DNA of 64,000 nt from HXMU1420-13 sp963691715 (GCA_963691715.1 OY829281.1:2976001-3040000), one strand, 5' to 3'; positions 55,001 to 64,000 are shown, counted from the stretch's first letter. A program made the numbers and translations. Notes: generated by a model not told the origin, from the sequence alone.

Positions 55001-56542
55001 ATGCAATTTGAACTACTAGATTATATTGTATTAGTTGTTTATTTGATTGCTGTAGCAGTTTTTGGGCTTAAAGCATCGGGTACACAGACTTCAACAAAAG
55101 ATTATTTTTTAGGTGGTGAAGGAATTCCTTGGTGGGCAGTTTTATTTTCAGTTGTAGCTACTGAAACAAGTACCTTAACGTTTATAAGCATACCAGCGGT
55201 AGCCTATGGAGGTAACTTAACTTTTTTGCAAATCACCATTGGATATTTTATTGGACGTGTGATAGTCGCCCTATACTTTTTACCTAAATATTTTGATGGA
55301 GAAATGTATACCGCATATCAGTTTTTAGATCAACGTTTTGGTACATCCATGCGAGTTGCTACGAGTTCCACGTTCATGATCACAAGGCTGTTAGCGGATG
55401 GAGTGAGACTCTTCGCAACAGCCATTCCTCTAGCTATAATATTACGATTAGGAGGTGCATTTTTAACATGGACAGACCTCGAATTGTATATTCTTTCTAT
55501 AAGTGTTATTGCAGTGATTACCCTATTTTATACCTTTTTTGGAGGTATAAAAGCGGTAGTTTGGATGGATGTTGTTCAACTTGGGGTGTATGTCTTTGGC
55601 GCTGGTATAGCATTATTCGTGTTGTTCTATCAACTACCAGAGGGGTGGAAAACAGTGTCAGAATTTGCAGCTAATGACAACAAATTGCAGATTATTCGAT
55701 GGGGTTTTGATCTGCCCTTTAAAGAATTTATTGCTCAGCCTTATACTCTAATTACCGCAGTAATTGGCGGCTCGGTGTTTTCGCTAGCATCTCATGGTAC
55801 CGATCAATTATTGGTACAACGATTACTGGCATCAGGTACATTAAAATCTGCTCAAAAAGCTTTGATAGGAAGTGGATTGGTTGTAATTCTACAATTTGCA
55901 CTCTTCTTAGTAATTGGATTATTTCTTTATTCATTTTATGAAGCACAAACCCCAGAAGCCTTAGGATTAACAACCAACGATGAAATTTTTGCGAAATTTA
56001 TAGTTGAACAGTTACCAGCAGGCATTTCAGGGCTCATTGTCGCAGCACTGTTCGCCGCAGCGATGAGTAGCTTGAGTTCATCTTTAAATTCATTAGCATC
56101 TTCCACCACTTTTGATCTGTTGAACCCTTTATCCAAAAAAGTGATGACACCATTCCAAGAACTTAACATGTCTAAAATGTTAACCTTTGTTTGGGGGATA
56201 GTGCTAACAGGATCTGCTGTAATTTTTGCGGTTCTTCAATTAAAAGCTGGGGAACGACCAACAGTAGTGGAATTGGGACTTGGAATCGCATCTTATACGT
56301 ATGGTGGATTATTAGGTGCATTTGCTTTGGGGATGTTATTTGATAAACCTAATACAAAAGATGCGCTTATAGGATTTTTTGCAGGGATGGTTGCATTACT
56401 TTTCATGGTAAATGGACCAGTTCAAACAATTTTACCCGGAGACGGATTAATTATAGCCTGGCCTTTATACACTTTATTCGGGAGCATAATTGTGATCGTA
56501 ATGGGAGTACTTTCATCAAAAATACTCTCTAATGCAAAGTAA
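55001..56542 (+). CDS. Sodium:solute symporter (SSS family)
   Basis: 513 residues with about 13 membrane spans. Family features: TKDYFLGGEGIPWWAVLFSVVATETSTLTFI near the start, FGGIKAVVWMDVVQ, and ALFAAAMSSLSSSLNSLAS with the sodium-site serines. It imports a solute with sodium; candidates include sugars, sialic acid or nucleosides, but sequence alone does not decide. It is 14 bases from rdgB, at the end of a four-gene rightward unit. Confidence 0.9.
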   Translation: MQFELLDYIVLVVYLIAVAVFGLKASGTQTSTKDYFLGGEGIPWWAVLFSVVATETSTLTFISIPAVAYGGNLTFLQITIGYFIGRVIVALYFLPKYFDGEMYTAYQFLDQRFGTSMRVATSSTFMITRLLADGVRLFATAIPLAIILRLGGAFLTWTDLELYILSISVIAVITLFYTFFGGIKAVVWMDVVQLGVYVFGAGIALFVLFYQLPEGWKTVSEFAANDNKLQIIRWGFDLPFKEFIAQPYTLITAVIGGSVFSLASHGTDQLLVQRLLASGTLKSAQKALIGSGLVVILQFALFLVIGLFLYSFYEAQTPEALGLTTNDEIFAKFIVEQLPAGISGLIVAALFAAAMSSLSSSLNSLASSTTFDLLNPLSKKVMTPFQELNMSKMLTFVWGIVLTGSAVIFAVLQLKAGERPTVVELGLGIASYTYGGLLGAFALGMLFDKPNTKDALIGFFAGMVALLFMVNGPVQTILPGDGLIIAWPLYTLFGSIIVIVMGVLSSKILSNAK

Positions 56543-56605
56543 ATACGCTTAACAATAATTTAGAAAGACGCTCATCAATCATGGTAATGCATTAATCAAT
56601 CCTAA

Positions 56606-57097
56606 ATGAACGAACAAGATCAACATAAAGCGCTAATTCATACCTTCTATTCTTCTTTTGCCCAAAGAGATTATAAAACGATGAGTGAATGTTATCATGA
56701 TGATGCACAATTTAAAGATGAAGTATTCCAATTAAAGGGGAAGCATATTTTTGGCATGTGGCATATGCTATGCGAACGAGGGAAAGATTTAAACATAGAA
56801 TACGATCAAGTGGAAGTTTCTTTTAATACTGGTTCCGCAAATTGGATAGCTCGCTATACGTTTTCGTCAACAAAACGACCAGTAATTAATGAGGTTGCTG
56901 CTTCTTTTATTTTTAAAGATGGGTTGATTATTAATCATCAAGATGATTTTGATTTTTGGCGATGGAGTACCCAAGCATTAGGGATTTCAGGCTTAATATT
57001 TGGATGGAGCGCATTCTTAAAAAAGAAAGTTCAAAGTGAGGCACTTAATGCATTAAATGCTTTTATTTCCAAACACCCAGAATACCAACATGTTTAG
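56606..57097 (+). CDS. NTF2-like/SnoaL-type protein
   Basis: 163 residues. HTFYSSFAQRDYKTMSECYHDDAQFKDEVF and the WIARYTFSSTKRPVINEVAASFIFKDGLI strands are typical of the NTF2-like cone fold. The C-terminal 40 residues add an amphipathic helix. No catalytic residue can be firmly named. It directly precedes an aminotransferase with 7 bases between. Confidence 0.82.
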   Translation: MNEQDQHKALIHTFYSSFAQRDYKTMSECYHDDAQFKDEVFQLKGKHIFGMWHMLCERGKDLNIEYDQVEVSFNTGSANWIARYTFSSTKRPVINEVAASFIFKDGLIINHQDDFDFWRWSTQALGISGLIFGWSAFLKKKVQSEALNALNAFISKHPEYQHV

Positions 57098-57104
57098 GTA
57101 GATT

Positions 57105-58403
57105 ATGAGACAAAAACTGCTTAGTGCAGGTTCTAATGAGCTTAGTTACGAAATTCGAGAAATAGTTAAGAAAGCTAACATTCTTCAACAACATGGAGTG
57201 GAAATATTTTGGGAAAATATTGGGGATCCCATCCAAAAAAATGCCATTATACCGAGTTGGATAAAAGATATCATAAACGATTTAACACAAAATGATAAAA
57301 CCTATGGATATTGTGATTCCAAGGGGATTTTAGCTACTCGTGAATTTCTTGCTGAACGAAATAATACACTTGGAGGCGCTCAAATTACTCCAGATGATAT
57401 ATTATTTTTTAATGGACTAGGGGATGCCATTGCTACTCTTTATCACTATTTAACTCCTACTACTAGGGTCATCGGTCCTTCACCAGCCTATTCAACACAT
57501 TCTTCTGCTGAAGCTGCCCATGCTAATCATCATCCTCTTACCTATCGATTAGACCCCGAGAATCATTGGTATCCAGATATGGATGACCTTAGGAATAAAG
57601 TGAAATACAATCCTAATATCGTAGCTATTCTGTTGATAAACCCTGATAATCCAACGGGAATGGTTTATCCAAAAGACATCCTCCAAGAAATAGTAGAATT
57701 AGCCCGAGAATATGATCTCTTTCTGATATCAGACGAAATATACAATCAGATTACGTATAACGGCGCTCAAGCATATGCTCTTTCAGAAGTGATAGGAGAT
57801 ATTCCTGGAATAGCCATGAAAGGGATTTCGAAAGAACTGCCTTGGCCAGGTTCTCGATGCGGTTGGATAGAATGTTATAATAGAGAGGTAGATCCCGAAT
57901 TTAGTAAGTTGTGTAGAGTGCTAGACGATGCAAAAATGATTGAAGTTTGCTCAACAACCTTGCCCCAAATGGCTATTCCAAAAATACTTGGGGATCCTCG
58001 TTACGAAGCATATAGAATGGAATTAAACAAACGAACGGGAGAAAGAAGCACATTTATATCAAATACGCTTCAAGAAATCCCCGAGCTTACATTTAATCCT
58101 ACGTATGGTGCCTTTTATAACACCATTGTATTTAAAGAGGGAACCCTCACTCACCAACAAACTCTTCCTATAAAAAATGAAGAAGTTAAATCGTTGGTAG
58201 AAAAATGGGTGGAAGGAGTTTCACTCGATTTTAGATTTGTGTACTACTTGTTAGGAGCAACGGGGATATGTGTGGTACCTATTTCTTCTTTTTGTTCTGA
58301 TTTAAGAGGCTTTCGCATTACCCTTCTAGAAGAAAATGAGCAACTACTAAAACAGACATTCACCACCCTTAGAGATTCAATAAGAACGTATCTTGATTCT
58401 TAA
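57105..58403 (+). CDS. PLP-dependent class I/II aminotransferase
   Basis: 432 residues. Aminotransferase fold type I with LLINPDNPTGMVYP, LISDEIYNQITY and the PLP lysine in MKGISKELPWPGSRCGW. The PGSRCGW sequence is the phosphate-binding arginine stretch, as in alanine or aromatic aminotransferases. A ~40-residue insertion near residue 355 (LTHQQTLPIKNEEVKSLVEKW) is larger than in most relatives. It is followed by a class IV aminotransferase and a sulfotransferase-like gene. Confidence 0.9.
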   Translation: MRQKLLSAGSNELSYEIREIVKKANILQQHGVEIFWENIGDPIQKNAIIPSWIKDIINDLTQNDKTYGYCDSKGILATREFLAERNNTLGGAQITPDDILFFNGLGDAIATLYHYLTPTTRVIGPSPAYSTHSSAEAAHANHHPLTYRLDPENHWYPDMDDLRNKVKYNPNIVAILLINPDNPTGMVYPKDILQEIVELAREYDLFLISDEIYNQITYNGAQAYALSEVIGDIPGIAMKGISKELPWPGSRCGWIECYNREVDPEFSKLCRVLDDAKMIEVCSTTLPQMAIPKILGDPRYEAYRMELNKRTGERSTFISNTLQEIPELTFNPTYGAFYNTIVFKEGTLTHQQTLPIKNEEVKSLVEKWVEGVSLDFRFVYYLLGATGICVVPISSFCSDLRGFRITLLEENEQLLKQTFTTLRDSIRTYLDS

Positions 58404-58429
58404 TCGCATCATTAATTAATAACACTTTC

Positions 58430-59344
58430 ATGGTACACGGTACACATAATGCTCTGGATGATCCTCGAAACGAAGACATACTCATTTTAATAAATGGAGA
58501 ACTCCTGCCTAGAAAAGATGCCAAAATCTCGGTATTTGATTCTGGCTATTTAGTTGGCGATGGTGTTTGGGAAGGGTTACGTTTACACCATAATGTACTT
58601 GTTTTTTGGGATGATCATATGAAGCGTCTTTTTCAAGGGGCTAAAGCCATAGGAATGAATATTATGATGACGAGCGAGGAGATTAAATCTCAAGTAAAAT
58701 CTGTACTAGCCGCTAATAATATGGTAGATGGAGTTCACATTCGTGTAATGGTTACACGGGGTATTAAGAAAACTCCAAGTCAAGATCCAAGATTAACCAT
58801 TTCTGGTCCAAATATTGTAATCATTGCGGAATATAAAAAAGCGGATCCTTCCACTCGAAATAAAGGGATTACCCTATTTACAAGTACAGTACGGCGCGGT
58901 TCTCCAGATTATTTAGATCCAAGATTAAATTGCCATTCTAAATTACATGAAGTACAAGCCCTTATTCAAGCAATAGAAGCAGGAGCAGACGAAGCCTTGA
59001 TGTTGGATATTCATGGATTTGTGAGTACATGTAACGCAACGAATTTTTTCATGGTTAAAGATGGAGAAGTTTGGACATCCACTGGAAAGTATTGTATGAA
59101 TGGAATTACTCGTGGAAAAGTAATAGAAGTATGCCTTGAACATAATATACCTTGTCATCAAAAAGATTTTTCTTTATTTGATGTATATGGCGCAGACGAA
59201 GCATTTGTAACAGGGAGTTTTGGAGGATTAACCCCTGTAACCCACATTGATGCTCGTGAGATTTCAGCCTCTGTTCCAGGAACCATAACAGGACTCCTTC
59301 AGAATTTATATGAAGGAAAGATTGAATCCGTTTTGGGAATTTAA
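58430..59344 (+). CDS. Class IV aminotransferase (BCAT/D-amino-acid type)
   Basis: 304 residues: ILINGELLPRKDAKISVFDSGYLVGDGVWEGLR at the start, the PLP lysine in RLNCHSKLHEVQA, and GFVSTCNATNFFMVKDGEVWTS with GITRGKVIEVC in the cofactor phosphate loop. Family members transaminate branched-chain or D-amino acids or cleave aminodeoxychorismate. It sits 26 bases downstream of another aminotransferase and upstream of a sulfotransferase-like gene; in plants I recall class IV aminotransferase and this P-loop domain being fused. Confidence 0.88.
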   Translation: MVHGTHNALDDPRNEDILILINGELLPRKDAKISVFDSGYLVGDGVWEGLRLHHNVLVFWDDHMKRLFQGAKAIGMNIMMTSEEIKSQVKSVLAANNMVDGVHIRVMVTRGIKKTPSQDPRLTISGPNIVIIAEYKKADPSTRNKGITLFTSTVRRGSPDYLDPRLNCHSKLHEVQALIQAIEAGADEALMLDIHGFVSTCNATNFFMVKDGEVWTSTGKYCMNGITRGKVIEVCLEHNIPCHQKDFSLFDVYGADEAFVTGSFGGLTPVTHIDAREISASVPGTITGLLQNLYEGKIESVLGI

Positions 59345-59376
59345 AATTTAAAATGAAACTACTTAAAAATTTGAAT

Positions 59377-59462
59377 GTCATTCTGAGGCTACCGCTGAAG
59401 AATCTGCACATCTTAGTAAATGTGCTGATTCTTCTCACAACCGCGAAGGGATAAGAATGATT
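59377..59462. repeat. REP-like palindromic hairpin
   Basis: GAAGAATCTGCACAT (59388-59411 region) pairs with ATGTGCTGATTCTTC, with a loop of about eight bases. The outer parts, CATTCTGAGGC and GGGATAAGAATG, are also partly complementary. This GTCATTCTGAG...GAAGAATCTGCACAT type is, as I recall, a frequent dispersed intergenic repeat in this group. It may stop transcription between the aminotransferase and the next gene. Confidence 0.65.
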
Positions 59463-59476
59463 GTAATGGTGTTAAT

Positions 59477-60205
59477 TTGAGTAAAACTAAACGAATTTGT
59501 ATTTGGAGCGGCCCACGCAATATCTCTACTGCGTTAATGTATTCATTTGCTCAAAGAAGTGATACTACGGTGGTTGATGAACCTCTCTATGCCCATTATC
59601 TTACATCAACACATGCGAAAGAGTATCACCCAGGTGCAGAAGAGGTTATCGCCGATCAAGAAAATGATGGGCGTAAAGTTATCGAGGAGATCATCTTTGG
59701 GGAGTACCAAACTTCCATAGTATTCTTCAAGCACATGACCCATCATCTAGTTGATTTAGATTGGAGCTTCATGAAACATACTGTGAATGTGATTTTGACA
59801 CGAGATCCAAAGGAAATGCTCACATCTTTTATCAACCAAATTCCCAATCCAAATTTGCACGATACGGGATATCCCCAACATTTAGAATTAATGAAATTTC
59901 TTAAGGGAATGGGGCAACATCCAATTGTTATTGACTCTAAAGATGTACTCTTAGATCCGAGAAAAAAACTCATTGAGATTTGTGCACATCTCGATATTCC
60001 GTTTGAAGAAAATATGTTGCGTTGGAAAGCCGGAGCACGACCCGAAGATGGGATATGGGCGAAGCATTGGTATCATAATGTACACCAATCTACAGGATTT
60101 AAACCCTATCAACCGAAAGGTATTCCAATTTCAAAAGATATGGACGGGTTATTTCAAGAATGTGAACAACTATATCAAAAACTGATTAAGGGCCGAACGT
60201 TTTAG
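59477..60205 (+). CDS. Sulfotransferase-like P-loop protein
   Basis: 242 residues from a TTG start. ICIWSGPRNISTALMYSFAQRSDTTVVDEPLYAHYL is the 5'-phosphosulfate-type loop of a distinct sulfotransferase-like subfamily. VNVILTRDPKEMLTSFINQ is the 3'-phosphate-binding arginine/serine stretch. It lies downstream of a class IV aminotransferase. Sulfation of a hydroxyl or amine product is possible; activity on PAPS is not proven for the subfamily. Confidence 0.82.
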   Translation: MSKTKRICIWSGPRNISTALMYSFAQRSDTTVVDEPLYAHYLTSTHAKEYHPGAEEVIADQENDGRKVIEEIIFGEYQTSIVFFKHMTHHLVDLDWSFMKHTVNVILTRDPKEMLTSFINQIPNPNLHDTGYPQHLELMKFLKGMGQHPIVIDSKDVLLDPRKKLIEICAHLDIPFEENMLRWKAGARPEDGIWAKHWYHNVHQSTGFKPYQPKGIPISKDMDGLFQECEQLYQKLIKGRTF

Positions 60206-60335
60206 AGATGATTCAAACTAAATATTCTTGATTTTAGGATAGAATGCATCAGAATTTGCATTAGCTTGAACCATAGGGAGAATATTTTATTCTTAATGGT
60301 GTTGGAATTAGAAGTATTCGAAATTTTAATGATTA

Positions 60336-61292
60336 ATGATTAAAGCCAAATTAAATTATAATATCTTGCAGTTAATGGGGTACTTACTACTTATTCTAGC
60401 TAATTGTAGTATTATTTCTGATGAAGAACCTATATGGGACACAGATATACCGCCATCAGAAGATTTTGAAGCCATAAATGCCGAATGGAGTCGTGATGGT
60501 TCAAAAATATATTTTCAACATAATGACTTTTCAGATCAGGAAAATATCATTCAAAATCACATTTGGGTTTATGATTTAAACACCAATGAAAGATCAAGTG
60601 TATATGATAACCAAGCTTATAATGTTGACGTAAATCAATCTGATGATAAGATACTCTTTCATAGTCCCATTTCTCCATTCGGGATTTATGAGTTCGATAT
60701 CAAGAACAACGCTACCAAACAAATTACAAATGTGAATGGTATTAATGAATACCGAAATGCGATTGGCGGTAGATATTCTCCTGATTATTCGAAGATTTTA
60801 GCTACTGTTTTTGCAGGCGAGCCTAGAGGTATCATTGTAATGGATAGTAGCGGAGCAAAACCAGAAATGGTTGTTGAGTACGGCATTATGGGTGATTGGT
60901 TCCCAAATGGTGACAAAATTATTTATGTGGGTTGGTCGGAGGATTTAAAAAGTGCACAAATTTTTGAAATCAATCTGGACGGTACCAATAAGACTCAATT
61001 AACACGTCTACAAAACACACAAAACATAGCCGGACCAGTAGTCTCGCCAAATGGGGATAAAATTGCATTTGCGAACAATGGAGAAGACTCAATCTCTGAA
61101 ATATTTCTAATGGATTATACATCTGGGGAAATAACGCAAATCACCAGTGGACCAGGTATAGCAAACAGTATTTCATGGCACCCAAATGGTGAAAAACTAT
61201 TATTTAACAGAACAATAGAAAGTTCCAATAGTAGACTTTATATCATCGATGTTAACACATTAGAAGTAGAGCCAGTTTTTAAAAGAAAATGA
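60336..61292 (+). CDS. TolB-like beta-propeller lipoprotein
   Basis: 318 residues. A lipoprotein signal ends LLILANC, then come about five PD40/TolB-type blades: AEWSRDGSKIYFQ, RYSPDYSKILATV, DWFPNGDKIIYVG, VVSPNGDKIAFAN and SWHPNGEKLLFNR. It should lie on the periplasmic face of the outer membrane. There is no enzymatic domain; a binding or sensor role is likely. The next gene follows after 18 bases. Confidence 0.85.
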   Translation: MIKAKLNYNILQLMGYLLLILANCSIISDEEPIWDTDIPPSEDFEAINAEWSRDGSKIYFQHNDFSDQENIIQNHIWVYDLNTNERSSVYDNQAYNVDVNQSDDKILFHSPISPFGIYEFDIKNNATKQITNVNGINEYRNAIGGRYSPDYSKILATVFAGEPRGIIVMDSSGAKPEMVVEYGIMGDWFPNGDKIIYVGWSEDLKSAQIFEINLDGTNKTQLTRLQNTQNIAGPVVSPNGDKIAFANNGEDSISEIFLMDYTSGEITQITSGPGIANSISWHPNGEKLLFNRTIESSNSRLYIIDVNTLEVEPVFKRK

Positions 61293-61310
61293 CAGTCTAA
61301 AGTTGAATCA

Positions 61311-61808
61311 ATGAAAATTAGTGTAATGAAATTAAGTCTATTTATTCTATTTGTGGGGTGTTCTGCTGTTACAGCCCAAACTGGTTCGTCTAACGAAATA
61401 ATAAGTAAGGGTATGTACTTTGAACTTTTTGGTTCAGGAGGTCTTTATTCATTGAATCATGAAACTATTGATACAAAAGAAAGAATACTCAGGATAGGCT
61501 TTTCAGTTGCTCCTGGACTTGATATAGGACCCTCTGGACCAATTGTGGTAGTACCACATTCATGGAGTAAATTTATTCTAAAAGCATACGAATTCAATAT
61601 AGAAACTGGCTTAGGTGGCTCATTAGCACAAATTGGCACTGATACTTATTATGCTGCATATAGTTTAATTGGTTTAAGAGGTCAAGATGAAATCGGTAAA
61701 AAATCGTTTTATCGGATAACAATATACCCAGGTTATATAATAGGTCCAGATAATGGGTTCTTTATTACTGCTGGGCTTTCAATAGGTAGAAGCTTTAAAA
61801 AGAAGTAA
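61311..61808 (+). CDS. Secreted small protein of unknown function
   Basis: 165 residues with a signal peptide (LSLFILFVGCSAVTAQ). The mature part is rich in glycine and strands (YFELFGSGGLYSLNHE, RIGFSVAPGLDIG, GYIIGPDNGFFITAGLSIGRSFKKK) that resemble an outer-membrane beta-barrel ending. It follows the TolB-like lipoprotein and may be co-transcribed. Family not recognised. Confidence 0.65.
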   Translation: MKISVMKLSLFILFVGCSAVTAQTGSSNEIISKGMYFELFGSGGLYSLNHETIDTKERILRIGFSVAPGLDIGPSGPIVVVPHSWSKFILKAYEFNIETGLGGSLAQIGTDTYYAAYSLIGLRGQDEIGKKSFYRITIYPGYIIGPDNGFFITAGLSIGRSFKKK

Positions 61809-61828
61809 GTCGCACAAAATAATTTAAC

Positions 61829-62119
61829 TTATCTAGCGTAAGCGTCCGCGTGTGCTTTGATTTTTCTCGAAGTAAAGCTTTTAAGGTCTCTAAGAATATT
61901 CTGCATAGGCTGATGTTTGGTTCCAATTATCATATGAATATCACTTGGCATAATACACCATGCATATACAATTAACTCCTTTTCATTTTGGCAATACTTG
62001 ATGCTATCTACCACCCGATCACAGTAAATACTTCGAGTGAATACATCAATCCAATGTACAGTTGCAAAGCGTACAAAGTAAGCTTGCTGCTGATTCTTAA
62101 ATTTATACTTTCTACTCAT
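61829..62119 (-). pseudogene. Truncated REP-associated tyrosine transposase (RAYT)
   Basis: 96 residues, while family members are about 150-200. The IS200-like/Y1 fold start YFVRFATVHWIDVFTR is present, and ELIVYAWCIMPSDIHMIIG occupies the HUH position, but the first histidine is aspartate (SDIH), so metal binding is likely lost. LRDLKSFTSRKI is the last normal segment. The final seven residues are encoded by a REP sequence (61836-61855), which truncates the gene. Probably inactive. Confidence 0.75.
61836..61855 (-). repeat. REP sequence at the 3' end of the transposase
   Basis: Read on the minus strand it is GCACACGCGGACGCTTACGC, identical at 18 of 20 positions to the plus-strand sequence GCACAAGCGGACGCTTGCGC at 62210-62229. 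It encodes the last residues of the RAYT frame. Confidence 0.7.
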
Positions 62120-62202
62120 AGGTTTTTTATGAGTAAGACCCTAATAATTAGAACTTCTTACAAAAGTATAAATCTTTTTTTGGTGGAAGTAATAAACTAG
62201 AA

Positions 62203-62236
62203 CATTCAGGCACAAGCGGACGCTTGCGCCTGAATG
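62203..62236. repeat. Palindromic REP element
   Basis: CATTCAGGC (62203-62211) and GCCTGAATG (62228-62236) close a hairpin that continues as AAGC/GCTT around GGAC. It lies upstream of the RAYT gene, in inverted orientation to the REP sequence at the other end of that gene, giving the paired layout known for REP/RAYT units. Confidence 0.8.
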
Positions 62237-62347
62237 TGAGAATGAAGTGATTAGTGATGAATTACGCATGATTTATTTATAAGTAAAATAAACTTGTTTT
62301 TATGCCACAAATTACATTGCTTGTTGTTAAATAATTTCAAGTTACTT

Positions 62348-63961
62348 GTGAGATTGGGTAAAAGATATTGGGTATTCATTGTAGTAGGATTTTGTTGTAA
62401 CTGTACGAATCAGCAAGAACTATCTGAGCGTCTGATTTCAGAAGAGTTTGCATGTTCCAACGATCAAACCTGCTTTGCTATCATAGATCGATTCATGAAA
62501 CAAGGAATCGAAGAATCTGTTTCATGGTCGGTCTTACCAAAAGCAGATTCGTTGATCTACTTCGCAGAATATGCGGCATTAAAAGAATATGCTACCATTT
62601 TAGTTCTAGAGAATATCGAGGTAGACAGCGATCAAGAACAATTAATACGATTAGGTTCTGATGATGGTGTTCGAATTTTCTTAAATGGAGAAGAAGTATT
62701 TCGTAGAGCCATCTACCGAGGAATTAATGCAGATAGCGATTGGATTCCAATCTCATTAAAGAAAGGAAATAATCAACTTATCATTCAGGTAAATCAAGGC
62801 ACGCAGAACTGGGCGCTACATTACCACATTGATGAATATGAGAGCATCACCGATTTGTTCGTTGAAAAGGCATTCGATCTGTATAGAGATTTGCCAGAAT
62901 CATGTATCATTTCACAAAACAATTCATACCTTCCAATCAAAGTAGATTCCAGAACATCGCTAGATAGTTTTAATACCATTACTTTTCACTGGAAAACATC
63001 TGAAGGGAAACCAGTTAGTTCGTACTCATATCTCGGAAAAGAGCTGCCTTGGCAAATACCGATGCCAGAGTTCGATTCCTTTATGATTTTTGAATACGAA
63101 GTGAAAAATGGTGCTGAAACCATCTATACCGAACAAATACCTATTTTTCGACAAGATTACGTCAATACTATTGCATTCGATCTCCAAAAAGATCTGCAAA
63201 TGAATCCTATTTGGGGTGAAGGATTGAATGCTATATTCGCACAAAAGTACTATGATAATGAAAGCAGGTACTATTCGTCCAGAATGAAAACGGAATTTCT
63301 GTGGGATATCCTGAATGAACGTACTCCTTTTGAGTATCAAATTGCAGGACCAAGAACAGAGATATTTAATGGAGAATTGGCTAGAAGGTATGTCCCACAA
63401 CGCCCATCTGGGAGAACATTGATAGGTATGAATCTTGATTTCTGGGATGCTGTGCAACAGTATCTTGATTCACAAATGGCGTACTTGCATGCATTAATGA
63501 CCGAATGGAACAGTTATGCTCAATACCATGGGGTTGAGATATTGGTTCCATTTACCAGCAACGAAATAGAAGACTTGAAGACCAATAAAGTATTAGATGC
63601 TTATGTACATGTTCACCCCGATTCTTTTAGCGTAGCGGTATGGAGTAAGAGCACGGGTACTATTGCCCAAGCATTGGAAATTCAAACATACCCAATTAAG
63701 GATGTAGTGCTGATAAGCCCTTGGGTTGTGGATGCGCCGACAGAGAATTTTGCCAGTCTGAATCAGATGTATCATAAAAACCCACAACTGAATTGGTATA
63801 TCTACCGTGGAGAAAATGATCTGGAAGTTTCGGAAGTAGTGGTAAAAGAATGGATGGATATGATCGAGCAATCGGGAATGACTTATTCATTCGAGCCCAT
63901 TCCTTTTACGGGTCACTGGGTGCATTGGGTTGAACCATTGGAAATTTTCTTTAGTGAATAA
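62348..63961 (+). CDS. Lipoprotein with jelly-roll domain and C-terminal hydrolase-like domain
   Basis: About 537 residues from a GTG at 62348, which begins a lipoprotein signal RLGKRYWVFIVVGFCCNC; a TTG at 62294 is open but gives a poor signal. Residues 60-170 hold a galactose-binding-like sandwich (LIRLGSDDGVRIFLNGEEVFRR, KGNNQLIIQVNQG). The C-terminal part has strand and turn patterns of an alpha/beta hydrolase (VVLISPWVVDAPTEN, PFTGHWVHWVEP), but no clear GxSxG. The putative final histidine lies in GHWVHW. Enzymatic activity is uncertain; envelope location is likely. Confidence 0.65.
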   Translation: MRLGKRYWVFIVVGFCCNCTNQQELSERLISEEFACSNDQTCFAIIDRFMKQGIEESVSWSVLPKADSLIYFAEYAALKEYATILVLENIEVDSDQEQLIRLGSDDGVRIFLNGEEVFRRAIYRGINADSDWIPISLKKGNNQLIIQVNQGTQNWALHYHIDEYESITDLFVEKAFDLYRDLPESCIISQNNSYLPIKVDSRTSLDSFNTITFHWKTSEGKPVSSYSYLGKELPWQIPMPEFDSFMIFEYEVKNGAETIYTEQIPIFRQDYVNTIAFDLQKDLQMNPIWGEGLNAIFAQKYYDNESRYYSSRMKTEFLWDILNERTPFEYQIAGPRTEIFNGELARRYVPQRPSGRTLIGMNLDFWDAVQQYLDSQMAYLHALMTEWNSYAQYHGVEILVPFTSNEIEDLKTNKVLDAYVHVHPDSFSVAVWSKSTGTIAQALEIQTYPIKDVVLISPWVVDAPTENFASLNQMYHKNPQLNWYIYRGENDLEVSEVVVKEWMDMIEQSGMTYSFEPIPFTGHWVHWVEPLEIFFSE

Positions 63962-63973
63962 AATCAAATTGTT

Positions 63974-64000
63974 ATGAAAGAATATAAATCAATTTTAACT
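63974..64000 (+). CDS. Start of a further gene cut by the window edge
   Basis: An ATG twelve bases after the previous stop opens MKEYKSILT up to the last base. Only nine codons are visible, so the product cannot be named. The short gap suggests it is in the same unit as the lipoprotein gene. Confidence 0.4.

Overview
The window looks like the chromosome of a low-GC (mid-30s percent) marine-type member of the Bacteroidota/Balneolota assemblage. The evidence is a C-terminal type IX secretion (T9SS) sorting domain of the NYPNPFNPSTT type, the alternative two-domain GlmU encoded beside glmS, lipoproteins with Bacteroidota-style signal peptides, few visible Shine-Dalgarno sites with several TTG starts, and a four-cysteine PurF. 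The phylum call is an inference from these traits. No rRNA, CRISPR array or intact integrase was seen.

Bases 1-26300 are mostly core genome. They hold a metY-metX pair behind a class I SAM riboswitch with its own terminator, plus a second unassigned structured leader just upstream. Then come pdxJ-era, a NlpC/P60 lipoprotein, alternative glmU and glmS, elaA, an NAD-type isocitrate dehydrogenase, a sugar-dehydrogenase-like lipoprotein and a photolyase. A tight four-gene leftward operon follows (DUF4956 membrane protein, HlyD-like protein, TolC-like protein, short-chain dehydrogenase). After it lie a DUF6580 protein, YceI, a methyladenine glycosylase, a BrkB-family protein, mutS, a GntR regulator and a UPF1-like helicase.

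Bases 26300-41300 are accessory. A functional tRNA-Gly(GCC) is flanked by decayed tRNA-Gly copies in which arms are replaced by a 16-bp palindrome; a further decayed copy lies 3.7 kb away. Between them is a cassette of a Myb/SANT-like helix-turn-helix protein, a small basic protein and a SIR2-like (probably DUF4917) protein, opposed by an autoinhibited-type Fic protein with repeated operator-like sites. Next is a 10.4-kb segment bounded by two ~173-bp direct repeats about 97 percent identical. It carries two LuxR-type regulators (the first split by a -1 frameshift at an A7 run), two beta-helix secreted proteins, a giant T9SS surface protein with internal duplications, and a truncated secreted protein that stops just before the right repeat. 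The right repeat includes the 3' end of a small unknown gene, so the left repeat carries a copy of that gene end.

Bases 41300-64000 return to mainly core functions: an orphan histidine kinase, OsmC, purF-engB-serA, mnmD, an M20 peptidase with an FAD oxidoreductase, a glycosyltransferase-epimerase-NUDIX operon, adenosine kinase-SemiSWEET-rdgB-symporter, and an aminotransferase/class IV aminotransferase/sulfotransferase-like group. The end holds beta-propeller and esterase-like lipoproteins and a truncated REP-associated transposase bracketed by inverted REP sequences.
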